Part shown: one piece after another, positions 9,666 to 18,795 of the stretch | Numbering within the stretch: the stretch's first letter is position 1 | Layout: each line of letters opens with the position of its first letter | NCBI GenBank assembly: GCA_940671915.1 | Contig: CALNVZ010003430.1 | Coordinates: 14,305,110 to 14,369,109 of the forward strand | Length of the DNA: 64,000 nucleotides | Source of the DNA: Paracentrotus lividus | Lineage: Eukaryota > Echinodermata > Echinoidea > Camarodonta > Echinidae | Direction: 5' to 3' | The notes under the pieces: model-generated | Told to the model about the DNA's origin: nothing | The model's input: only the letters and a program-made list of their open reading frames with translations | Database searches by the model: none | Position numbers and translations under genes: made by a program

Positions 9666-10714
9666 TTTGCTGAAAATGTCGTTTCTGTTGCAATTTCTTT
9701 TGGGTTTCGCTATCCCCCCCCCCCCTATCTTTGACTATACTCTAATGTTTCGCAATCACAAGTGTATATACACTGTCGCATGTTCAATCTCAAATAATAC
9801 ATAAATATATATAATGGCCTTACTTTTTTATGTATTCTGAGGTCTACATTGAATGATGGATATGGTAAATATCAATATTATATTGCAACATCATTCTAAA
9901 TAACATTTACCATATTTATGCAAAAAACAAAATAGGTGATAAGTGTTGTGGTATTAACTCTTTGCATGCCACATTAATTTTAAGCAAGAAAAAGAAGAAT
10001 TTTCTCTTTATTTTCTAAAAATAGTATAACAATATTTGCCGAGTATGAACTACGAGATATTATGCTGCAGACCTGGTCCTAGCATTGTGATTTTCAAATC
10101 TTTTAGCCCAGCCATTACAGAGAAAATGAATTATCACGATTGTATAGTTAATAAGTACAATTGTGACTATAGTCGAATTTGGCAGGCAACATATGAAAAC
10201 GTTGGGGCTTCTTTCTAGGAAAACCATTTTCACGCACCGATTGTCAATGGAAGGAATGCCCGAAAAACGGGAGTTTTGTTGAATATACTGGAATAAAAAA
10301 AAATCGAGAAGATCATTTACTTAGTTACACAGGTTTTATGAGGGTTAATGTATATAAAACAAGATAAAACCTTGGGAAGAATATTTTTTTACCCCTAACC
10401 CTCGCGTTTTGAGCTTTAAAATCTCCCATTTTAGTCATTTTTGGGTCGTTTTTCTGTGTGAAAATGATATTTTGGTCAAACAGCAGTCACTAAAAGCTTT
10501 CTGTAAAATTCAGCAGCGCATCGATTTCCTAGTTACGCTGAGTGAAGTAAATATATTAATTTCTCTTTCCAATGATTTTAACTTCTTTGTGATTGGTCAA
10601 TATTTTCCCCCGCGTTTTTGATATCATAAAAAAAAATATCATGATAAAATACTTCGATCCTGACTGCACAGCTTGCACTCTCCTTTTACACGGTCTTTAT
10701 TCAGGGCATTGTTA
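9666..10714. other. No gene seen; one interspersed repeat
   Basis: This is AT-rich sequence with a C run (9,715-9,726) and no credible coding frame. About 60 bp at 10,106-10,165 match 14,604-14,662 in inverted orientation, including the core ATGAATTAT and TAATAAGTACAATTG. This points to an old dispersed repeat beginning near a TTAACYCTTNGCATGCCAC-like word. Confidence 0.5.
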
Positions 10715-12096
10715 AGCGGCTTTCGGAGCAGTACGGTAGCATGACTACGGTAGCTCTCCAGAGCAAAAATCGAACTGCGCATGCGCAACTCCCTTTTTGC
10801 TACCGTCTTCTTCCCAAACAGGACGGTAGTCGAGCGATTTAGTGTACGGTGTAGAATGACTACGGTAATCAAAGTCTTGGTATGTTTTGTGTACATAAAA
10901 TCAAAGAAATCCATTTCAATGATAAACGCAAATGGAAGGAAGAAAAAACTAATATAAATGAAAGTTAAAGGACAAAACAAAGAAATTCATAAGAAATGAT
11001 TGAAGAGAAGAGAAAAAAGGATAAAACAAAGAAATACATAAGAATTTATAGGAGAGAAGAGGAAAGAAGGATAAAACAAAGATATACATAAGAATTTATA
11101 GGAGAGAAGAAGAAAGAAGGATAAAACAAAGAAATACATAAGAATTTATAGGAGAGAAGAAGAAAGAAGGATAAAACAAAGAAATGCATAAGAATTTATA
11201 GGAGAGAAGAGAAAAGAAGGATAAAACAGAGATATACATAAGAATTTATAGGAGAGAAGAAGAAAGAAGGATAAAACAAAGAAATACATAAGAATTTAAA
11301 GGAGAGAAGAGGAAAGAAGGATAAAACAAAGAAATACATAAGAATTTATAGGAGAGAAGAGGAAAGAAGGATAAAACAAAGAAATACATAAGAATTTATA
11401 GGAGAGAAGAAGAAAGAAGGATAAAACAAAGAAATACATAAGAATTTATAGGAGAGAAAAGAAAAGAAGGATAAAACAAAGAAATACATAAGAATTCATA
11501 GGAGAGAAGAGGAAAGAAGGATAAAACAAAGAAATACATAAGAATTTATAGGAGAGAATATGAAAGAAGGATAAAACAAAGAAATACATAAGAATTTATA
11601 GGAGAGAAGAAGAAAGAAGGATAAAACAAAGAAATACATAAGAATTTATAGGAGAGAAGAGGAAAGAAGGATAAAACAAAGAAATACACAATAATTTATA
11701 GGAGAGAATATCAAAGAAGGATAAAACAAAGAAATACATAAGAATTTATAGGAGAGAAGAAGAAAGAAGGATAAAACAAAGAAATACATAAGAATTTATA
11801 GGAGAGAACAGGAAAGAAGGATAAAACAAAGAAATACATGAGAAATGGTAGACAAGATGACGAAAGAAAGACAACACAAAGTAATACATTTAAATGATAG
11901 AAAAGAAGGTAACAGAAAGACAAACAAAGAAATACATAGGAATTGGTTTAAAGAAGAAGAAATACAGAAGAGATTTTCACCGTCGTCTTCGCAGACTGCG
12001 AAAGCGCTTACAAGTCACGACGGTAGTGCGAGTGCGAGGAGAGTACGGTCGATTAAACCCACCGTCTTGTTACCTACCGTACTGTACCCGAAAGCT
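10715..12096. mobile_element. Minisatellite-bearing TIR element, 8-bp target duplication
   Basis: The ends are inverted: AGCGGCTTTCGGAGCAGTAC on the left and the reverse complement of GTACTGTACCCGAAAGCT on the right. The 8-bp word CATTGTTA flanks it exactly (10,707-10,714 and 12,097-12,104). Sub-terminal regions repeat CTACGGTAG and ACCGTC words in both orientations. The centre is a 50-bp minisatellite (10,985-11,840). There is no transposase frame. An 8-bp duplication fits hAT- or Mutator-type mobilisation, but the terminal sequence does not let me choose. Confidence 0.8.
10985..11840 (+). repeat. Minisatellite, 50-bp period, about 17 copies
   Basis: The unit includes AAAACAAAGAAATACATAAG followed by AATTTATAGGAGAGAAGA and AGAAAGAAGGAT. 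The period is exactly 50 bp over most of the array, with purine substitutions between copies, and both edges fade into degenerate units. The 20-bp core is identical to that of the 39-bp minisatellites at 17.8, 53.1 and 53.9 kb. Confidence 0.95.
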
Positions 12097-12104
12097 CATT
12101 GTTA

Positions 12105-12648
12105 TCGCGATATCGACGGTCAGACGTAGAGAGAGTCTATACCCAGTACACACATTTCCCGTAAGATTCTTTCTGGTCGTTAGTGCACTGTAGTGGAACT
12201 GTGCGTGTTTGGTATAAAATAACACTGTCCTTTTTGATTGTTCACGTTTTCATATGAGAGTTAAAAGAGAAAACAAAGTTTATCACAGGTGAACACATAA
12301 AATTTGGAATATACCAATTATTGGTGTTCAAGTTGTTGCTGCTGTTGTTGTGTTGTTACGGTTGTAGTTGATTTATATTTCTGTGGTCTTCATGTGTTGG
12401 TGGTTATCAATGTTGTACATTAAATTATCATTTAAGTATTTTGTGCATGATTATGATGCCCACAGGGCGAGGAAAAAACAACAATATTGTTCTATGTATT
12501 TTTTTTTAAACGAACAGCCAGTAGTAAAATGGTTAAAACGGCTGTTTTTGAATCGCCGCACAACCGCTTTACCATACTTACGGGAACTGTGACTCCGCCA
12601 TTACCATGGCATAATAGTTTTTAATTAAAATTTGTCAAGAAAAACATT
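12105..12648. other. No gene seen between TIR element and tRNA gene
   Basis: I find no repeat ends, tRNA folds or conserved coding frame here. A T-rich GTTGTTGCTGCTGTTGTTG stretch lies at about 12,330-12,350. Confidence 0.5.
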
Positions 12649-12730
12649 TGGCAGCGGTGGGATTCGAACCCACGCCATCGAAATGACTGGTGCCTTAAAC
12701 CAGCGCCTTAGACCGCTCGGCCACGCTACC
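12649..12730 (-). tRNA. tRNA-Leu (anticodon AAG)
   Basis: This reads as a complete class II leucine tRNA that would decode CUU/CUC after wobble modification. On the minus strand it has acceptor GGTAGCG paired with CGCTGCC (one G-U), D-arm GGCCGAGCGGTCTAAGGC, anticodon stem CTGGT with ACCAG around loop TTAAGGC (U33 and AAG at 34-36), a long variable arm (TCATTTCGATGGC) and T-arm GTGGG/CCCAC with TTCGAAT. The discriminator base is A. The internal A and B boxes are intact, and a TTTTT Pol III stop lies five bases beyond the 3' end (12,640-12,644 on the plus strand). There is no intron. It closely follows the usual animal tRNA-Leu(AAG) sequence and is the only RNA gene here that I consider functional. 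Confidence 0.92.
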
Positions 12731-12983
12731 TTGATATTTCTGTTTTCTCCATTCAATATAAAACTGCGCTACAACTATATAGTTGAATGCAAAAAGAGCG
12801 TGTTTTATTTAATAGTGCATCAACTGTCAAAATAGGAGAACGTGGCATTGGCAAGCCACACACAAAAAACGGAATTATTCTTTTGTTTTTCCCTTGTCAT
12901 AAATTCGTCTTTGCTATAAAAATAAAAAACAGTGGGGGGGGGGGGAGGGCTAAGCTAAGCTCCCGAATATTCAATTACATTCC

Positions 12984-12988
<5 letters not shown>

Positions 12989-13022
<34 letters not shown>
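12989..13022. repeat. (TA)n microsatellite, left flank of MITE
   Basis: This is an uninterrupted TA run. It continues on the far side of the MITE (14,016-14,042), so the transposon inserted into one pre-existing TA tract. Confidence 0.9.
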
Positions 13023-13025
<3 letters not shown>

Positions 13026-14015
13026 TGGTGGCCAAAATTATTAGAACACCAAGCATATCTAAATTATTGTAATAATTTTCATTCAGTTGACCATTTAAAT
13101 ACCTATAAAATGGTTGGAATGTCTCCGAATATCATATTATGCTTTAAAAACTAAATAAAAAAGCCATGCGTTGGGAACTCGCCCCCAAGTCGCCCTTTTT
13201 TCATGTTACCCCACCAGTCGAAAAATTTAAAAATCTTGCCCCTGTCAGGATCAAAGTGTCTTAACGTTAAACATTTTAAGCCTCTCCCTACAAAGTATAT
13301 ATATTCTGAAAGGAAATTTCCTTAGGATGTCAAAAATGGTATTCATAACAACACAGGGTGAAGTAGTTACATCTTATGTGGGGATTTTAAAATCATTTTT
13401 GAAGGGCCCCAAATTTTTAATTCAGTGCCCCTATTTAAGTCCGTTGTTCCAATGGCCCTTAATATTTCAACATATTTGAATTGCTCATGAAATTTCCTTT
13501 AAAAAATATACAATTACAAGGAGTGTCTTCATTAAATTAAAAAATAGTCTTAATCTTCAATGGGCATGGTTATTTTGGTCATCTCACCACCAAGGGTGGG
13601 GGCGAATCCACCCTCTCCATTTTACCAAATTTGCTGAAATTTAGAATGTATTTGAGGTATTTTAGAATGAATAAGCGTGCTAAGTTTCATACTTCTACCT
13701 CAAATACTTTTTGAGCAATCGGAATATGTAATTGGCATTTTACTTTTTTGCACTTGGACTACATGTTTAATACACAAGTCTATGGGGAAACCAAAAGCGC
13801 ATAGCGCAACTATTTTCAATGCTGCGCATTACCAGATAATCGGAACTATATAAATTTGGTATCAACATATTCATAAGACCCTATGCTAAAAGGTCATGAA
13901 AGCTCATGGCACACGAAAGATAACTTTAATCTGATTTCGGCAAATGAACTAGGGCATTGATAATCCCATAGACTTTGTGTAGGTTCAGGTGTTCTAATAA
14001 TTTTGGCCACCACTG
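13023..14015. mobile_element. Tc1/mariner-like non-autonomous element, 993 bp
   Basis: Perfect 28-bp terminal inverted repeats begin CAGTGGTGGCCAAAATTATT on each end, with TA on both sides. The CAGTG start and TA target are hallmarks of the Tc1/mariner superfamily. The interior shows no DDE transposase frame on either strand, so it depends on enzyme from elsewhere. It sits within a TA microsatellite between two tRNA-Leu sequences. Perfect terminal repeats suggest fairly recent insertion. Confidence 0.9.
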
Positions 14016-14042
14016 TATATATATATATATATATATATATAT
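14016..14042. repeat. (TA)n microsatellite, right flank of MITE
   Basis: TA repeats resume directly after the element end, continuing the tract of 12,989-13,022. Confidence 0.9.
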
Positions 14043-14117
14043 GGAAAGAAAACGCAATATTTAAAGATCAAAATATTGCTAGTTTATAATGTAAATGATA
14101 ATGGCAAAAACGATCAT

Positions 14118-14196
14118 AGCAGCGCTAGGAGTCGAACCCAAGCCATTGAAATTCAGTGCCTGAAACCAGCGCCTTAGACAGCTCGGCCACGTTACC
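14118..14196 (-). pseudogene. tRNA-Leu (CAG-like) pseudogene
   Basis: On the minus strand it starts GGTAACGTGGCCGAGC, with loop TTCAGGC (U33 kept, CAG at 34-36), a long variable arm and a B box GGTTCGACTCC. The acceptor stem has mismatches (first pair G-U, fifth pair A-C), and the anticodon stem CTGGT with ACTGA is weakened by a C-A mismatch and two G-U pairs. A TTTTT stop is close downstream (14,106-14,110). A marginal gene is possible, but the stem decay favours a pseudogene. Confidence 0.65.
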
Positions 14197-15653
14197 TTAT
14201 TAAAAAGAAACGTGTACATGAATAGATAACAAAATATAGAACTAATCTTCAAGCATATTCAATCACAGACATGAATATAGAAGGATAAAGAGATTTTCCC
14301 CCATCTTAATTCGTATGGCTATGCTTTCGTATAGCACAACAACGGGTCAAGAAAAACTAGGTTAGCGTCTAGTTCAATTATGGCTGAAAAGTGATCTTTG
14401 GCAAAGCCTATACTATCCCCACGGTTTTCGATTTGATAAAGACATATAATTTACAAGAAAGAAAACATGCACTATTATGAATAACGTTAATTGCAATATG
14501 TAGGCCTATAGATAAAATTACCACAACAGAGCAAAGGATTGCATAATAAGTATTTGGTATATTGATATCATTAACCCTTAGCGTGCCACGGACACGTTTT
14601 CGGGCAATTGTACTTATTATCTATACAATCGTAATAATTCATTTTCTCTTTAATGCTGGCAGTATAGGCTTTGCAAAACAGCACAGTTGATTGTATTGTG
14701 TATGTGGATCGATTTCCAGTCATTTACAACAATAAATACTATATCGTACCATTTTAAAAAAATTAAAAAGAAAGTCTACTTATTTTGCTATAAATTAATA
14801 TGGCAAAACATTTTTTTTTTTTAAATAGAACATTTTACACAACTTGACACAACAGTCGTGAGGTTCGCAGTCTTGTAATGTCGTGTAAGCATTCTAAATT
14901 TAAATATACGATTTAGAGTGTCATTATCAAATTTAGAAATTCGCTCATATCTCAAAGACATTAGGAATAATTAGGTATTAGATGGTACCACAGAGACAAA
15001 AAGTTCACTTGCATGACTTTTGTTCGTATGAACCTACACCTCCCCTTTCCGTTAGCCTGCTCTGTTCCCCTTACGAAAATGATTTTATTATCGTGTAATA
15101 TTATCAGCAGACAAGGTGTTGTATGTCATGACACTCAAATTGAACTCTGGCAGTCTTTCAATTTACGTAGTTATGTGACGTCGCATTATATTTTTTCCGA
15201 CGACTAATTGATCTTTATCGATAACTTTTTTTCCTGTTCCTATGAACATATGAAACCTTTGTGAGACCATTAATCTATATCAGAACGCATTTGAAAATAC
15301 ATAATATTATTATTGACCATGTTGACGTTGGTGAATTTTTAAAATTCACACCCCCTCCCTCGTATATCAATATGTCCATTACTTTATGCCTCCTTTTTCT
15401 CTCTCTCTACAGAGCTCAACCCACTTGACATCATCATCATCAGTAATAATAAAACATTGTTTTGTTTTAAATACCATGATTTTCATGTTTTACATTATGG
15501 AATCATTAAGACCTATTTCTTTCTGTAAAAGCATGAATATTTTAGAAACTTTCTATTGTTTTGCCTTGAACGTTGTGTTTCGTTTATTTATCTTCTTCTC
15601 CCTAAGTCTCCAGAAAACTCTCTCAATACCCCCTATAAATATTTATCATTTAT

Positions 15654-15655
<2 letters not shown>

Positions 15656-15684
<29 letters not shown>
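15656..15684. repeat. (CT)n microsatellite
   Basis: A nearly pure CT run. Confidence 0.9.
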
Positions 15685-15688
<4 letters not shown>

Positions 15689-15822
15689 ATTGGTACAGAT
15701 GATTGAATCATCTACAAGATGATACCCATTCCCACTCTTTATCACTCGATCCCCGCTCACTCGTTTCCTCCCCTCAAACATAGGTACATATCAATCCGGC
15801 CTTATCGTGATTTATCAAGGTC

Positions 15823-15842
15823 TGACGTCACGAATGACGTCA
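15823..15842. promoter_or_regulatory. Two adjacent CRE palindromes (TGACGTCA)
   Basis: The full 8-bp cAMP response element palindrome occurs at 15,823-15,830 and again at 15,835-15,842, twelve bases apart start to start. CREB/ATF-type bZIP dimers bind this word. No gene is visible beside it, so a role as enhancer or promoter part is only inferred. Confidence 0.35.
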
Positions 15843-16940
15843 TCAATGAGGGGTGTGATGCAGCATAATGATGATTTGGGGAATCGATTCTCCGTAGAGC
15901 TGTTGATCTCTATACCGCTATGAAACATTATTTATTGCCCCATAATTTATTGCAGAATAATTAGATTATGTTGTTTTAATTCTAAGCCAAAGTAATATCA
16001 ATATTTATATAAAAAATCAATAAATCAAAAGAATGTTTTTTTTTTTTCTTTGTCTCGAAAAGATCCTAAAACCAATCTATACTCGTCTTGTCCCTGAAAT
16101 AATTGTGATTTTGATGCAAATTTTCATTCAAATATTTATAGATATTCTTATAAGCCTTAGATTCCAAAAGTAATAATACGTCAATTATTTTTCTGTTCAG
16201 AAAAACTTAAACTTTAAACCGATAGCGTTTAAATAATTGTTAAAATTTAATGGATACATAACATATAGAAGAAAAGGAAGTTCGTTTAATGATCGATGTT
16301 ACAATGATATTTCAAATTTACTTTTAATAATTATATCGGTTTCAACTCTCGAGATATATGCAAATAACCAATAATGTGTTTTAATTTCCTTTTTGGTTTT
16401 GGTGGCTTAACACAAGGACCTATTAGTAGACTCATGTCATCCATTTTTTTCCCACGCAAAGGCATCGTTATCATGGTTATGACAAATATTTGGTTAAAGG
16501 GAAAATCATTAAGATCATTAAGGGACATCATGGGGGCTTATGATTTTCCACCTTATTTGATTTATTATTCAAATTTATTATTACCCGATGGTTTAAACAA
16601 CACTGTCGTGGCATGTCGAATGATCTATAAAATGTTTTATTTTCCACATCGCTAAGTTTTCTCCAAGCATGCAGACTCATAAATTACATATATTTATGCG
16701 GATAATTATTAACACAACCACACAATATGTTTGCTCAATGAATATATGCTAAAATCAAGTAACTTCAAAATATGAACAGGTTGAAAAAAAAAGATTATCA
16801 GATGCTTTATATTCATATTTTGGATCATGTTAAAAGGTTTCGGTATTAGACCAGTGTCCCATATAATTTATTTTCTGTATTTCAAAATAGATGTCTAAAA
16901 AAAATATTAAAAAAGAAATAAACAAGCAAAACACACAATC

Positions 16941-16974
16941 ACGATAAGGATAAATTTCATTTATCCTTATCGTT
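16941..16974. other. Perfect 14-bp-stem hairpin
   Basis: ACGATAAGGATAAA is followed by a five-base loop and its exact reverse complement. It may be a small MITE relic or a structured RNA. Nothing else supports a function. Confidence 0.5.
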
Positions 16975-17775
16975 TATTTATTATAACGGAGCGTTCACAG
17001 GTTATGATATAATGCGCACACCAAATTGAATAGAAATCTAACATCAGTTGATTTCTGAGTCACAATTTTATCATGGACACTCGCCCGCCCCAATACCATT
17101 ACAATTTTATGGAAATGAGGACCCAATCTCCTTCAAAAGTGGATTGTTGTTATATTTACGTCAAAGTCGTGCTTTTCCGAGAAGTCAAAACGTATTATTT
17201 TTCTTTTAAAAACAAACAACGTGGTTTTTTTTTTTTTTTTTTAAACTAATAATTGGGAATAAATGGGGTATTTGGCTTTGATCGAAATCCCCTCCCACAC
17301 ACACACAAAACAAAATAAGCAAAAGCAAATAACAAAAACAAAAATAAAAACAAAAACAAAGAACAAACAAAAAAAATGTGAGGGAATTATATTTTATTTT
17401 TCTTTGCTTGTTTAAACATTTTTTTTTTTTTTTGTATTAATTTTTTTTTCCGGCCGTAAAAGTCGTTTGGGAGGTGGTTTCACACCTGCCCGATCTGGAA
17501 AAGTTCCCGTAATATATGATTGGGTATTCTTACCCAGATCACAAACTATAATTTTGGAAGTGTAGAACTAAAACTAAGCGTAATATTCCCGAAGATAAAT
17601 TCCTGTAAATTACTAGGTATTTCGTCGAAACTACAGGTGGATTCACACCTACCCGATCAGGAAAAATTCCCGTAATTTACGAGAACTGTTTCAATCACCT
17701 AAATACCCGTAAATTGTGTTTTGTGTTCACACCTGCCCTATCCGTCTTTTTCCAGGGAAAATACCCGAAGTTATA

Positions 17776-18178
17776 AACAAGGGAAGAAATAGGAAAAACA
17801 ACGAAATACATATTAAGGAAAGAGAAGAAAGAAGGAAAAACAAAGAAATACATAAGGAAAGAGAAGAAAGAATGAAAAACACAAAGAAATACATACGAAA
17901 AGCGGGGAAAGAAGGAAAAACAAAGAAATACATAAGGAAAGAGAAGAAAGAAAGAAAAAAACAAAGAAATACATAATGAAAGAGAAGAAAGAAGGAAAAC
18001 AAAGAAATACATAAGGAAAGAGAAGAAGGAAGGAAAAACAAAGAAATACATAAGGAAAGAGAAGAAAGAAGGAAAAACAAAGAAATACATAAGAAAAGTG
18101 GGGAAAGAAAGAAAAACAGAGAAATACATAAGGAACGAGAAGAAAGAAGGAAAAACAAAGAAATATATAAGAAAAAGA
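17776..18178 (+). repeat. 39-bp minisatellite, left arm of family E foldback
   Basis: The unit contains AAAACAAAGAAATACATAAG plus GAAAGAGAAGAAAGAAGG; the period is 38-40 bp and there are about ten copies. Because 39 is divisible by three, the minus strand is open in several frames and yields spurious Phe/Leu/Ser/Tyr/Cys-rich peptides. Confidence 0.9.
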
Positions 18179-18404
18179 AAGGGGGAATAGAAAGTTCCCG
18201 TAATTTATGTTCACACTACAAAAGTTCCCACGACCTTAGTGAAACTACGCGTAGTTTCGACGAAGTACCTACTAATTTACGGGAATTTATCTTCGGGAAT
18301 ATTACGGGTATAGTTTGGTTTCTACGAGTAGTTTCGCCAAGGTCGCGGGAACTTTTGTAGTGTGAACAGAAATTACGGGAATTTTTATTTCCCCTTTTAG
18401 TTTC

Positions 18405-18646
18405 CTTCTTTTTTCTAATTTTTTTCTTGCTCCTCTTTCCTTATGTATTTCTTTGTTTTACCTTCTTTTCCGTATTTCCTTATGTATTTCTTTGCTTTTC
18501 CTTATTTTTTGTCTTTCCTTATGTATTTCTATGTTTTCCTTCTTTCCCGTATTTGCTTATGTATTTTTTTTTCCTTATGTATTTCTTCGTTTTTCCTTAT
18601 GTATTTTTTTTTGTTTTTCCTTATTTCCCGTCTTTCCTTATGCATT
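18405..18646 (-). repeat. Same minisatellite, inverted (right arm, first part)
   Basis: It is the reverse complement of the 17,776-18,178 unit, with eroded copies. It ends abruptly at the LINE 5' truncation point. Confidence 0.85.
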
Positions 18647-18787
18647 GCAAAAGTAACACCTATTTATAAAAAAGGACCAAAAGACTCTCCGGGTAATTAT
18701 CGTCCGATTTCAGTACTCCCAGTGTTAGCTAAAGTGTTTGAAAAACTAGTAAATGTGAGATTGCTAAACTATTTGAAACAAATGACA

Positions 18788-18795
18788 TATTTTAC
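18788..18795. other. Target-site duplication, left copy (TATTTTAC)
   Basis: This 8-bp word is repeated at 21,040-21,047. The LINE reading frame runs without interruption from the left copy into the sequence after the right copy (...QMTYFT then SKQYGFR). Confidence 0.9.

Larger units (their letters stand above)
14197..17472. other. Mostly repeat-poor stretch, no gene recognised
   Basis: This is one of the less repetitive parts of the window. It holds a copy of the short dispersed repeat (14,604-14,662), paired CRE-like sites (15,823-15,842), a CT tract (15,656-15,684), a hairpin (16,941-16,974), and A-rich or T-rich runs from 17,220. No frame shows recognisable protein motifs or splice-flanked conservation that I can judge by eye. 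Confidence 0.5.

Noticed and set aside
10985-11840. CRISPR-like regular repeat array
   Set aside because: There are no distinct spacers; whole 50-bp units repeat head to tail, so it is a minisatellite in a eukaryotic genome.
11711-12193. Short frames over the 50-bp minisatellite and its flank
   Set aside because: Repeat-derived and without any recognisable motif; they lie inside a non-autonomous transposon.
16374-16655. Frame of 93 residues starting MCFNFLFGFGG
   Set aside because: No recognisable family and composition like the surrounding noncoding DNA. It cannot be separated from chance without conservation data.
17695-18214. Minus-strand open frames of 130-145 residues rich in Phe, Leu, Ser, Tyr and Cys
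   Set aside because: They are translations of the 38-39-bp minisatellite, open in several overlapping frames because the period is close to a multiple of three. There is no start context, domain or non-repetitive part.
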